From assembly GCF_000237325.1 (NCBI RefSeq), contig NC_017542.1:757501-821500 (forward strand): a stretch of DNA of 64,000 nt, written 5' to 3'. Shown in pieces: positions 7,264 to 16,336 of this stretch. Below the pieces are notes generated by a model. That model ran no database searches, was not told the DNA's origin, and saw nothing but the letters and a program-made list of their open reading frames with translations. Numbering within the stretch: position 1 is the first letter of the stretch; every line of letters begins with the position of its first letter. Source of the DNA: Paenibacillus polymyxa M1 (lineage in GTDB: Bacteria; Bacillota; Bacilli; Paenibacillales; Paenibacillaceae). A program made the position numbers and the translations under genes.

Positions 7264-8991
7264 ATGGAAGCAATGAACAAGGCTTTAATTCCTCAAGATA
7301 AGGACTGGTGGCGCAAATCGGTCGTCTATCAGGTTTATCCCAAAAGTTTTAACGATACGACGGGCAAAGGAACCGGTGATATAAGAGGACTGACACAAAA
7401 GCTGGATTATCTGCAAGGACTGGGTGTTGATATTATCTGGTTGCAGCCTGTATATGTCTCGCCACAACGTGATAACGGGTATGATGTAGCCGATTATTGC
7501 CGGATTAATCCTGACTATGGAACAATGCAGGATTTTGAAGAATTGAGCCGGGAAATTCGGGCGCGTGGGATGCACTTGATGATCGACATCGTGGTTAACC
7601 ATTCTTCCACAGAGCATGTCTGGTTTCAGCAGGCGCGGCTTTCTAAGGATAGTGAGTACAGGGACTATTATATCTGGCGTGACCCAGCACCCGATGGAGG
7701 ACCTCCGAACAACTGGATTTCCAAGTTTGGTGGACCAGCTTGGCAGTATGACGAGGCTACAAACCAATATTTCTTGACACTGTTTGATAAGACGCAGGCG
7801 GATTTAAACTGGGAAAATCCCAAAGTTCGTCAGGAAGTTGTTCATGTGCTGGAATTTTGGGCAGAGAAGGGAGTTAGTGGCTTCCGACTTGATGTCATTA
7901 ATTTGATCTCCAAAGATCGGCAATTCTCGGACGACGATGGAAGCACGGCTCCTGGAGACGGGCGTAAGTATTATACGGACGGTCCGCATGTACATGAATA
8001 CCTTCATGAATTACATGAGAAAGTATTCTCACTGTATAACAGTGTCACTGTAGGGGAGATGTCCTCCACCTCACTGGATCACTGTATCCGTTATTCCAAT
8101 CCAGACAGAAAAGAATTATCCATGACCTTTAATTTTCATCATTTGAAGGTGGATTATCCCAATGGGCAAAAGTGGGAACTCATGCCTTATGATTTTGAAA
8201 TGCTGAAAAAGCTATTCTCGGATTGGCAGATTGGCATGCAACAGGGTGGCGGCTGGAGTGCATTGTTTTTTAACAATCATGATCAGCCAAGAGCGATCTC
8301 TCGCTTTTTGGATGATGATGAATACCATGTGGAGAGCGCCAAGCTACTGGCAACCACGCTACATGGACTTCAAGGAACACCTTATATATTTCAAGGTGAA
8401 GAGATCGGAATGCCCAATCCGCAGTGGTCAGATATTGAAGAATTCCGTGATGTTGAATCGCTGAATATGTATGGTATTTTGCAGGAGAAAGGTAAAAGTG
8501 CAGAGGAAGCATTGGATATCATTCGAGAGCGGTCTCGTGATAATTCGAGGACACCGATGCAGTGGGATAACACTCGCAATGCGGGCTTCACTACAGGCAC
8601 GCCTTGGATTAAGGTAGATGAACGATATCCACAGATCAACGTTCAGTCTCAGTTAGAGGACCCGAACTCGATCTACAGCCATTACCGTAAGCTGATTCGT
8701 CTGCGTAAGACGGTACAGGTCATCACCGATGGGGATTACCAACGTTTGGACGAAGCTCATCCTCAGGTCTACGCATATCAACGCAGCAATGAACAGGAGA
8801 CTTTGGTCGTCATCTCTAATTTTAGTGGGCGGGATGTACAATTCCGTATACCGGATTCATTTTATTTATCATTAGATAATCAAGCAGTAGCAGCGGCTGA
8901 GCTTTTAATCGGTAATACCCAGTATGCTCCGCAGCTAAATCAGGTGGTCTCTTTGACTCCGTATGCTTCCTATATGTGGATTGTTCGTTAA
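7264..8991 (+). CDS. treA: trehalose-6-phosphate hydrolase (GH13)
   Basis: Cytoplasmic phospho-alpha-(1,1)-glucosidase of 575 residues that splits trehalose-6-phosphate into glucose and glucose-6-phosphate. GH13 regions are intact: QPVYVSPQRDNGYDVADY near the start, MIDIVVNHSS, the nucleophile region GFRLDVINLI, the acid/base region TVGEMSST and NNHDQPR. ATG 7264 is preceded by AAAGGA ten bases upstream. It is the first gene of treA-treP-treR, and the PTS partner downstream supports a phosphorylated substrate over plain maltose or isomaltose. Regulation by TreR and CcpA is indicated by the upstream sites. Confidence 0.95.
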   Translation: MEAMNKALIPQDKDWWRKSVVYQVYPKSFNDTTGKGTGDIRGLTQKLDYLQGLGVDIIWLQPVYVSPQRDNGYDVADYCRINPDYGTMQDFEELSREIRARGMHLMIDIVVNHSSTEHVWFQQARLSKDSEYRDYYIWRDPAPDGGPPNNWISKFGGPAWQYDEATNQYFLTLFDKTQADLNWENPKVRQEVVHVLEFWAEKGVSGFRLDVINLISKDRQFSDDDGSTAPGDGRKYYTDGPHVHEYLHELHEKVFSLYNSVTVGEMSSTSLDHCIRYSNPDRKELSMTFNFHHLKVDYPNGQKWELMPYDFEMLKKLFSDWQIGMQQGGGWSALFFNNHDQPRAISRFLDDDEYHVESAKLLATTLHGLQGTPYIFQGEEIGMPNPQWSDIEEFRDVESLNMYGILQEKGKSAEEALDIIRERSRDNSRTPMQWDNTRNAGFTTGTPWIKVDERYPQINVQSQLEDPNSIYSHYRKLIRLRKTVQVITDGDYQRLDEAHPQVYAYQRSNEQETLVVISNFSGRDVQFRIPDSFYLSLDNQAVAAAELLIGNTQYAPQLNQVVSLTPYASYMWIVR

Positions 8992-9020
8992 CCTTAATGA
9001 ATAGTATGGAAATATCCAGT

Positions 9021-9065
9021 AGCACCCCGGTAGTACATTTATTTTTAAGCCGGGGTGCTGCTTTA
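9021..9065 (+). terminator. intercistronic hairpin between treA and treP
   Basis: AGCACCCCGG and CCGGGGTGCT form a perfect 10-bp GC-rich stem with a 19-nt loop, followed only by GCTTTAAAAAT. The T tract is weak, so it may act as a partial terminator or an mRNA-stabilising element that sets the treA:treP ratio. Confidence 0.5.
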
Positions 9066-9096
9066 AAAATGAGCAAACGTCGAGGGAGTGGACTAG

Positions 9097-11061
9097 ATGG
9101 CGATTGAAAGAGCACAGGTGGAAGACATTATAAAAGCCGTTGGTGGTAAAGACAACATAGAGGCCTCTACGCATTGCGTAACTCGTCTGCGATTTGCCCT
9201 GTATGATGATAAGTTGGTCGATAAAGATGCACTCGAACAAAATGATCTGGTCAAAGGCCAATTTTCTTCACAAGGACAGTATCAGGTCGTGATTGGCCCA
9301 GGTCTGGTGGATAAGGTATATGACGAAATGATCTCCATTACAGGAGGCAGTCGGGCTTCTAAGGACGATGTTAAGAACGCCGCTAGTAAAAAACAAAACC
9401 CGATTCAGCGTGCCATCAAGACGCTGGCAGATATCTTTATTCCTATTTTGCCCGCAATTGTGACTGCAGGCTTATTGCTTGGGATCAATAATATTTTGAC
9501 TGGAAAGGGAATCTTTTTCGAAGGAATGGCTCTGGTGCAGGTCTATCCTCAATGGACTGACTTTGCGTCTATTATTAACACCATTGCCAGTACGGCTTTT
9601 ACATTCCTACCTGCCTTGATTGGATGGTCGGCCGTTGTTAGGTTTGGCGGTAGTCCTTTACTTGGGATTGTACTCGGTTTGATTCTAGTTCATCCAGATC
9701 TGCTAAGTGCATACAGTTATGCGGATGCCGTTACCAAAGGAACTGTTCCGGTTTGGGATTTGTTTGGTTGGGAAGTGAATAAGATTGGTTATCAAGGACA
9801 GGTTTTACCCGTTTTGGTATCCGCTTACGTGCTCGCACAAATTGAGAAATTCCTAAATAAAAAGATAGCGGATTCATTTAAGCTGTTGCTCGTAGCACCG
9901 ATTACATTATTAATCACGGGATTTCTTGCCTTTACAGTGATCGGTCCGGTTACTTTTATGATTGGTAATGCGATTACGACTGGTCTTGTATACGTTTTCG
10001 ATTTGGCTCCTGCGCTGGGTGGCCTGATTTATGGAGGTTTTTACGCCTTGCTCGTGATCACGGGAATGCATCATACTTTCCTGGCGGTGGACGTGCAATT
10101 AATTGGTACACAGGGTGGAACGTTCCTATGGCCGATGCTGGCCCTGTCCAATATCGCTCAGGGGGCCGGGGCACTGGCAATGATGTTGGTATTGAAGGAG
10201 CAAAAGGGAAAAGGATTGGCTCTTACCTCTTCCGTGTCTGCTTTTCTGGGTGTAACCGAGCCTGCCATATTCGGGGTCAATATACGGTATAAATATCCGT
10301 TCGTATTCGGAATGATCGGTTCCGGTATCGCAGGTATACTGCTCACCGTAAATCATGTGTTGGCTTCTTCCATTGGTGTGGGAGGGATTCCAGGCTTCCT
10401 GTCTATTTTCCCAAACAACTGGGGGGTATTCTTCGTTGGGATGGCGATCGTATTGATTGTGCCGTTTGCTTTAACCTTTATGTATGGGAAGCTGCTCAAT
10501 AAGCGTCGTCAGACTCCAGCTACACCAGCTAATGACTCCATACGGAAAAATTCGGACCAACAAAATTCTGCACTGGATGTGCTTGAAGTAAAGACTCCGG
10601 TACTAGGACATGTCGTGCCATTAGAACAGGTTCCTGATCCGGCTTTTGCCGAACGGCAGATGGGGCAAGGAATTGCAGTGGAACCGAAGGATGGTCGGAT
10701 TCTTGCCCCTTTCAGTGGAAAAGTCATTCACATCATGGTGAAAAGCAAGCATGCCTTGATTTTGGAGCATCCAACAGGTGTGCAGATTCTGGTGCATGTA
10801 GGAATCAACACGGTGTCATTAAAGGGAGAAGGATTCACCATGCATGTGGAGACAGGTCAAAACGTGAAGCAAGGACAGCTACTGATGGAATTTGACCGTG
10901 AGCTGATTCAGAAATCAGGGTATCCTATGATTACACCGGTCATTGTTCCCGAAGGGCAGAGTATGATTGAATCGATTGAGGAATTGCCAGGTGAGGCGAA
11001 CGATTTGCAATATGTCTTAATGAGAATTCATTTGAATTCTTCATCAGACAAAACGAATTAA
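9097..11061 (+). CDS. treP: trehalose PTS permease EIIBCA
   Basis: A 654-residue PTS enzyme II of the glucose superfamily that imports and phosphorylates trehalose. The order is IIB (residues 1-85, phospho-Cys27 in STHCVTRLRF), membrane IIC (about 105-460, with the signature GVTEPAIFGVNIR), then a C-terminal IIA-Glc-type domain (about 510-645, active His in ILVHVGINTVSLKGEGF). B. subtilis TreP ends after IIC, so carrying its own IIA is a difference. GAGGGAGTG precedes the ATG. It is co-transcribed with treA and treR. Confidence 0.94.
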   Translation: MAIERAQVEDIIKAVGGKDNIEASTHCVTRLRFALYDDKLVDKDALEQNDLVKGQFSSQGQYQVVIGPGLVDKVYDEMISITGGSRASKDDVKNAASKKQNPIQRAIKTLADIFIPILPAIVTAGLLLGINNILTGKGIFFEGMALVQVYPQWTDFASIINTIASTAFTFLPALIGWSAVVRFGGSPLLGIVLGLILVHPDLLSAYSYADAVTKGTVPVWDLFGWEVNKIGYQGQVLPVLVSAYVLAQIEKFLNKKIADSFKLLLVAPITLLITGFLAFTVIGPVTFMIGNAITTGLVYVFDLAPALGGLIYGGFYALLVITGMHHTFLAVDVQLIGTQGGTFLWPMLALSNIAQGAGALAMMLVLKEQKGKGLALTSSVSAFLGVTEPAIFGVNIRYKYPFVFGMIGSGIAGILLTVNHVLASSIGVGGIPGFLSIFPNNWGVFFVGMAIVLIVPFALTFMYGKLLNKRRQTPATPANDSIRKNSDQQNSALDVLEVKTPVLGHVVPLEQVPDPAFAERQMGQGIAVEPKDGRILAPFSGKVIHIMVKSKHALILEHPTGVQILVHVGINTVSLKGEGFTMHVETGQNVKQGQLLMEFDRELIQKSGYPMITPVIVPEGQSMIESIEELPGEANDLQYVLMRIHLNSSSDKTN

Positions 11062-11137
11062 GTCAGATTCATCCCTGCTAGCCTAATTTAGTAACTTGGT
11101 CAGTGAAAGAATGCTACAATAAACGTGGTGATGAAAA

Positions 11138-11887
11138 TTGACTAAGAATATATTTTTGCAAATTTATCAAGAGTACTCGGGGCGAATCCAGACAGGCGAA
11201 TTGGCTCCTGGTTCGAAAATGCCCTCTGAAAATGAATTGGCCCGGGAGTATAACACTTCTCGTGAGACTGTGCGTAAGGCACTTCACTTGCTTGCACAAA
11301 ATGGGTATATCCATAAAATAAAGGCTAAAGGATCTTTTGTTCTGGATATCGGACGGATGGATTTTCCTATAGGAGGATTGGTCAGTTTCAAAGAAATGTC
11401 TGAGCGGATTGGGCGTAAATCACAAACGATTGTTCATAAAAATCAGTTGATTCCCGTTCCAGATGACATAGCTACTCATCTTGAGATTGACAAAGATAAG
11501 TATTTGGTTTGGGAAGTCATTCGTGCGCGTGAAATTGAAGGTGAATGTGTCATACTGGATAAAGACTACTTTCGATCAGACATTGTCCCTGTGCTTACCG
11601 AGGAAATTAGTCGTGAATCTATCTACGAATATCTGGAGGGGGAACTCCATCTTCCAATCAGTTATGCTAAAAAAGTCGTTTCTGTAGAAGATGCAGATGA
11701 AGAAGACCGTAAGCTAATGGACCTCCAGAACTATACTCATGTGGTTGTAGTACGTAACTATGTTTATCTGGAAGACACCACATTGTTCCAGTATACCGAA
11801 TCAAGGCATCGACTGGACAAATTCCAATTCGTCGATTTTGCCAGACGTTCCCACGGTGAAGAGAGAAAGTCTGATTTTTTAAGCTGA
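11138..11887 (+). CDS. treR: trehalose operon repressor (GntR family)
   Basis: A 249-residue GntR/HutC-type repressor. The N-terminal winged helix contains the family core (GSKMPSENELAREYNTSRETVRKAL). The rest is a UTRA effector-binding domain ending in SRHRLDKFQFVDFARR, as in TreR, which senses trehalose-6-phosphate. The start is TTG 11138, seven bases after GTGGTGATG; an ATG at 11131 is out of frame and gives only a four-codon ORF. It closes the tre operon, 76 bases after treP. TACAAT at 11115-11120 might be a weak internal -10. It is the likely ligand of the two operators at 7164-7198. Confidence 0.92.
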   Translation: MTKNIFLQIYQEYSGRIQTGELAPGSKMPSENELAREYNTSRETVRKALHLLAQNGYIHKIKAKGSFVLDIGRMDFPIGGLVSFKEMSERIGRKSQTIVHKNQLIPVPDDIATHLEIDKDKYLVWEVIRAREIEGECVILDKDYFRSDIVPVLTEEISRESIYEYLEGELHLPISYAKKVVSVEDADEEDRKLMDLQNYTHVVVVRNYVYLEDTTLFQYTESRHRLDKFQFVDFARRSHGEERKSDFLS

Positions 11888-11944
11888 CCCATTAGGGTTG
11901 ATCCAAGGACGAGAGATTAAATCGGAATAGTTCCCTGTGGTGGA

Positions 11945-11975
11945 AACCCCCTCTTCTAAGAAGAGGGGGTTTTTG
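11945..11975 (+). terminator. tre operon terminator
   Basis: AACCCCCTCTT, a 5-nt loop, AAGAGGGGGTT and a T tract. A strong Rho-independent terminator between convergent treR and gerC. Confidence 0.9.
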
Positions 11976-12009
11976 TTAACTCCAAGGTAAATTTTTGAGT
12001 AGACTTCGA

Positions 12010-13209
12010 CTATTCGGCAGAGGAACCTAAATCCGTAATGGTTAGTTTAATATCGAAGGTTACAGGGATTTTACTGAACTTATAATCCCAATCATCTTTT
12101 ACTTTTTTCCACACCTGTGGTTTATCAATTTTCAGGTGATCACCAAAGCCGGCAACATCGACTTTATATTCGGATTGTAATTTGTGCATAAGAGACTTAA
12201 TCCTTCTAGTCACTTGTTTTTCAAACTCTTGCTCAGCTTCTTTCATGTTCCGCGTCTCAGTTGGGTCTACCTTCTCATCCCAGTTTTCGATTAAACGCCC
12301 TTTGGATTCAATTTTTACGTGAAAGGAGATGTCGTCGTCCTTGCCCACTTTAGTTGTTATTTTGCTTTTTACCGATTTGATTTCATAAGTTATGGCTTCA
12401 TTCCGCTTGTCATACGTTTTGACAGCTCCGCCCTCAACATCACCTGTAATCCATCCAATACTCTCCACGTCTTGTTGTCCCAAAGCACCAATCCAGTGAC
12501 CGGTTTCCCCTTTAATAATGCCGGCACCTGAAAATTCTAATTCTCCCTTAGATTCAGTAATGTTTTGCAGTATATAGCTTTTTTTGGAGTGCATTAACCC
12601 ATCTAATTCAGACAAATTGACTCCCCTCATTACCTTGCTGGTTCTAAAATGGTTACGAAGCATATTCAGAATATGAATAGACGGAATTTCGCCTGTATAT
12701 TTGGTAACTAAGGTGTTGGCTGCTCGATCCTTACTTAAGAAAACCATACAACTTGGACGAATATCATTATCACGTAGCACAAAATCCATCAATTGTTGCA
12801 TCGTTTGTAGTTTTGCCAGTTCGGTGGAAACCACGATGACTTTTAGGTGGTGACCAATAACGGGGCGATCCAAACGGAGAGAGAGCTGTCGGAAGATTTC
12901 AAGTATAGAATCACCGGTGCCAGCTATATTTACATAGTTTAGCTCTTGTCCACCGTCGCCGCCTTGTTGATTTGTGCTTCCGGATGATTTTTTGGGGACG
13001 ATTTGTACGCTGGTCGTAATTGTATTTTTCTTGAAGTAACGGCTGCCTTTCTTCTCCAGCTCCTGTTCCAATGGACTGAGCTCTCCCTTATCGAGAGCCA
13101 ATCCTGTATATATGCTAAGCTCCTCTACTTCCTTGCTGCTCCAGCAGCCGACTTGAGTCACCAGCAGAATGAAAGCAAGCAGCAAGGATAGGAAAGATCG
13201 TCTACACAT
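12010..13209 (-). CDS. gerC: spore germinant receptor C subunit (lipoprotein), copy 1
   Basis: GerAC/GerKC-family lipoprotein of 399 residues, the third subunit of an endospore inner-membrane germinant receptor. The signal peptide ends in a lipobox with Cys22 (LLVTQVGCWSS), and the family start pattern GCWSSKEVEEL...GLALD follows. The GerAC C-terminal domain continues through FEKQVTRRIKSLMHKLQSEYKVDVAGFGDHL. It overlaps the gerB stop by 8 bases (ATGTGTAG), implying translational coupling, and is last in the leftward operon gerA-gerB-gerC. The germinant is unknown. Confidence 0.92.
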   Translation of the reverse strand: MCRRSFLSLLLAFILLVTQVGCWSSKEVEELSIYTGLALDKGELSPLEQELEKKGSRYFKKNTITTSVQIVPKKSSGSTNQQGGDGGQELNYVNIAGTGDSILEIFRQLSLRLDRPVIGHHLKVIVVSTELAKLQTMQQLMDFVLRDNDIRPSCMVFLSKDRAANTLVTKYTGEIPSIHILNMLRNHFRTSKVMRGVNLSELDGLMHSKKSYILQNITESKGELEFSGAGIIKGETGHWIGALGQQDVESIGWITGDVEGGAVKTYDKRNEAITYEIKSVKSKITTKVGKDDDISFHVKIESKGRLIENWDEKVDPTETRNMKEAEQEFEKQVTRRIKSLMHKLQSEYKVDVAGFGDHLKIDKPQVWKKVKDDWDYKFSKIPVTFDIKLTITDLGSSAE

Positions 13210-14305
13210 TTTGCTTCATTCCCTTCTTCCTGATCATAAAAACGATGGAGAGAAGTACCGGGATCAGAAAAAATAATACGATTCCCATGTATCCGATCTC
13301 ATCGCCAAGGCGAAACACTTCAGTCATACGAACAGGAGTCATCGTGGAAATAAAGATAAACGGGATTAAACCGAAAATCGCATAACGATATTTAAGACCA
13401 AATACCTGTGAGACACCTAAGGAAGCATTGAAGAAAAAACTACAGAAATTACAAAACATTTGCATCACCCAGATCACCAGCAGTGGAAACTCCAGACGTT
13501 CAAAAAGAAATCCGGGGATCTCAAAACTGCGCATCAAATTAATGGTAGGCCAAGTACTTGTCACAGTAGAATCTACCGATAGCCCGCCGATCACCATAAC
13601 TACGGTCAAAAAATACAAAACTAATGGGATACTGATGCCCACTGCCATGGCCTTAAATGCTTTTTCGGGATGCTGCATAAAAGCGACCAGTGTCATGACG
13701 ACTTCACATCCAGAGAAGACAAGAATAGTCGATTTTAGCCCTTTGATGACGGGTAATATCCCGTCACTCAATACAGGACGAAGATGATCAATTTCAAATA
13801 TTCTTAAGCTAAAGAGAAAACAGAAAAGCAGAAAGAAGAGACTGATTGGAAGTACAATTTGGTACAGCCGCGCGATGGAATTAATGCCTCCAAACACCAA
13901 ATAACTACCTACCCAAATGAATGGAATCACAATCGCCCAGATAGGTGTACCTTCAAGTAGAAAAAACATGGTTACTTCGGCTAACACACGGATCTCAAAG
14001 CCGGCTATAATTATAAAGTATATAATTAATAGCACGCTTAAGAATCCTCCCGGAACAGTGCCTACAATTCTTTTGGAGTATTGATACATGGTGTTTCTAG
14101 GAAACTGTTGACTTAATTTCACCATGATCCAGACGACGAAGATGACAATAGCTCCACCGATGAGGACAGAAAGCCATGCATCAGGAGTTTGTACTTGTTC
14201 AGTTACACCTCTCGGCAGTGTCAATATCCCCGCGCCCAATACGGTATTGGTCAGGAATACAGCCCCTTGCTTAGTTGTGATTTTATCATCAGAGCGTCTA
14301 AACAC
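13202..14305 (-). CDS. gerB: spore germinant receptor B subunit (permease-like), copy 1
   Basis: GerAB-family membrane protein of 367 residues with ten predicted hydrophobic segments, related to amino-acid/polyamine transporters and thought to bind the germinant. Family segments are visible: ITTKQGAVFLTNTVLGAGILTLPR at the N-terminus and FFLLEGTPIWAI mid-protein. The start is GTG with AAGGAGG seven bases upstream. It lies 25 bases after gerA and overlaps gerC by 8 bases. Confidence 0.92.
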   Translation of the reverse strand: MFRRSDDKITTKQGAVFLTNTVLGAGILTLPRGVTEQVQTPDAWLSVLIGGAIVIFVVWIMVKLSQQFPRNTMYQYSKRIVGTVPGGFLSVLLIIYFIIIAGFEIRVLAEVTMFFLLEGTPIWAIVIPFIWVGSYLVFGGINSIARLYQIVLPISLFFLLFCFLFSLRIFEIDHLRPVLSDGILPVIKGLKSTILVFSGCEVVMTLVAFMQHPEKAFKAMAVGISIPLVLYFLTVVMVIGGLSVDSTVTSTWPTINLMRSFEIPGFLFERLEFPLLVIWVMQMFCNFCSFFFNASLGVSQVFGLKYRYAIFGLIPFIFISTMTPVRMTEVFRLGDEIGYMGIVLFFLIPVLLSIVFMIRKKGMKQNV

Positions 14306-14330
14306 AGTGGCTCCTCCTTCGTATTGGGCA

Positions 14331-16019
14331 TCATGATCTACGCTTGCGTTGTTGTGTTTTCATCATGACAGGTCTTCGTTTCATCAGAGACATAGGAGCC
14401 CGGATGTACAGATCCTTCCAATCGCTTAGGCGCATAGGGGAAAAGGGAGTTACATATGGTACACCAAAGCTTTTCAACTTCGTTAGATGGATACAAATTA
14501 ACAGAAAGAACAATATGGTTCCAAACATGCCCAGCATTGCTGCAAAGAACATTCCGACAAAACGCAAAAGACGCAGGGTAATGCCCGCACTGTATGTCGG
14601 TATCGAAAACGATGAAATGGCAGTAACTGCAACTACAATCACAAGGAAGGGACTAACGATGCCCGCATTGACAGCAGCATCACCGATGACCAAGCCTCCC
14701 ACAATGCCCATCGCAGGGCCAATGGGTTTGGGCAGGCGAATGCCGGCCTCTCGTAGAATTTCGATAGAGATTTCCAAAATCATGACCTCTATAACGGATG
14801 GGAAAGGGACGCCTTGACGGGTTCCGATAATGCTAATGACCAGCTTGGTTGGAATTAAACCGGGATGAAACGATATAAAAGAAATGTACAGAGCAGGCCC
14901 CATAAGCGCTATAAAAGCCCCGCTAAACCGTAGCAGACGTAATAGTGTCCCCGGAATCCATCGCTCATAATAGTCCTCGGGAGATTGAAGCAGCATACTG
15001 AAGGTCACCGGGACAATAAGTGCAAAGGGAGTACCATCCAGTAAGATCGCTATTCTTCCCTCCAACAAAGCATTAATAACACGGTCAGGACGCTCTGTAT
15101 TATGAGCCTGTTGGAATGGACTTAAATAATTGTCTTCGATGAGTTGTTCCACATACCCGGATTCAGGTAAAAAATCCATGTCTATTTTTGATATTCTGCG
15201 GCTTACTTCTTCAAGAAGGTCTGGATTCACAATATCCTTTATATACGCGATAACCAGATCCTTTTTGATTCTGCTGCCCACTTGGAATTTCTTCAATTCC
15301 AAACTTTTATTTAAACCCTGGCGCCGAAGCATCGAAGTGTTTTCACTCAATACTTCCGTAAAACCGATTCTGGGACCCCGAAGCAATGCTTCAGAGGTTG
15401 GCTCATTGACGGAGCGAATAGCGCCATTAGGAGGGCCCACCAGTAGCGCTTCCTTCATTCCTTCAATTAATAGGGCTGTATGACCTAAAAGGATGAACTC
15501 GTACAGTTCCTCCATACGGGTAACTTCACTAATTTGCGTAAGTGGCATCAGGCTTTCTTTTATAAAAGAGTTACTTATACCTTCCGGTTGTTCCTGCTGA
15601 TCCTGACCCTGCTGCTGGCCTTCAAACATCAAGACCTCCAATACCTGCTTGCTCATAAGTTTTTCATCCTGCATACCTTCTATGAAGACTAACACGGACC
15701 GAGCATGAAATTTCTTTACCACAAACTCACGAAAATGCACATCACTATTTTCGCCTATAGCTTCACGAATTGCCTGTAAGTCGGAATCATAATTTCCTGT
15801 AATTTTAGAGCTCGGTTCATGCTGCTGATCCATGTGCCCTTCGTTATGTTTATTAGAGAGCGGATGACTGGAAGAGTGTTTGGATTTGGCTCCCTTACTG
15901 CCGACAAACGAATAAATCGAGGTGTTTATATAATAAATGCCTAAAGGAATAATCAACGCGAGGCCAGCTTGAAAGAGTGTACTCCAGCTAGGAAGATAAG
16001 AAATGATTTTAGACCACAT
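14331..16019 (-). CDS. gerA: spore germinant receptor A subunit, copy 1
   Basis: GerAA/GerKA-family protein of 562 residues. A soluble N-terminal region (about 80-330, with GFTEVLSENTSMLRRQ) is followed by a C-terminal membrane domain containing the family core GPALYISFISFHPGLIPTKL and RLPKPIGPAMGIVGGLV. ATG 16019 is chosen because GGAGGT lies exactly upstream (16027-16032) and the protein then starts MWSKII, like the second copy (MWKVIG). First gene of a leftward gerA-gerB-gerC operon expressed in the forespore in related species. The extra linker is rich in Ser, His and Gln (SKHSSSHPLSNKH). Confidence 0.94.
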   Translation of the reverse strand: MWSKIISYLPSWSTLFQAGLALIIPLGIYYINTSIYSFVGSKGAKSKHSSSHPLSNKHNEGHMDQQHEPSSKITGNYDSDLQAIREAIGENSDVHFREFVVKKFHARSVLVFIEGMQDEKLMSKQVLEVLMFEGQQQGQDQQEQPEGISNSFIKESLMPLTQISEVTRMEELYEFILLGHTALLIEGMKEALLVGPPNGAIRSVNEPTSEALLRGPRIGFTEVLSENTSMLRRQGLNKSLELKKFQVGSRIKKDLVIAYIKDIVNPDLLEEVSRRISKIDMDFLPESGYVEQLIEDNYLSPFQQAHNTERPDRVINALLEGRIAILLDGTPFALIVPVTFSMLLQSPEDYYERWIPGTLLRLLRFSGAFIALMGPALYISFISFHPGLIPTKLVISIIGTRQGVPFPSVIEVMILEISIEILREAGIRLPKPIGPAMGIVGGLVIGDAAVNAGIVSPFLVIVVAVTAISSFSIPTYSAGITLRLLRFVGMFFAAMLGMFGTILFFLLICIHLTKLKSFGVPYVTPFSPMRLSDWKDLYIRAPMSLMKRRPVMMKTQQRKRRS

Positions 16020-16075
16020 GCTGATTACCTCCAAACAATTCAATTCGTTTTCCCATAAGATACAAGTTGTTCATA

Positions 16076-16105
16076 AAGTATTCCTTATAACGGTTGTATT
16101 TACGC
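16076..16105 (-). promoter_or_regulatory. possible sigma-G-type promoter for gerA copy 1
   Basis: Read leftward: GCGTA (16105-16101), 18-nt spacer, AATACTT (16082-16076). This matches the forespore sigma-G pattern GHATR-N17/18-CATWHTA at 9 of 12 positions. Weak, but correctly placed and consistent with a germination operon. Confidence 0.3.
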
Positions 16106-16213
16106 ATGAATTGGAAAGATTCTTTCGATGACACTGCTATGATTTCCGGTCCTTACCTTAATCCCTTGAAATAGAATAGGGAAATCCCTAAATATTCATA
16201 ATTTTAACTACAT

Positions 16214-16255
16214 TGTGATCGAAATCACATATAGACCTATCTACTGTATTAGAAT
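16214..16255 (+). promoter_or_regulatory. Fnr/CRP-type box and promoter of nirBD
   Basis: TGTGA-TCGAAA-TCACA (16214-16229) is a perfect match to the B. subtilis Fnr/CRP-type consensus TGTGA-N6-TCACA. TAGAAT (16250-16255) is a good -10. The box centre lies about 40.5 bases before the implied start near 16262, the class II activator position that replaces a -35. This predicts anaerobic activation of nirBD. Confidence 0.75.
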
Positions 16256-16336
16256 AGAAGCATAAACAATATTCATTAGAAACGTAGAGATGTCGTCGGA
16301 TAGGAAGTAGCGTCGAATGAATGGAGGAACCGGTAT

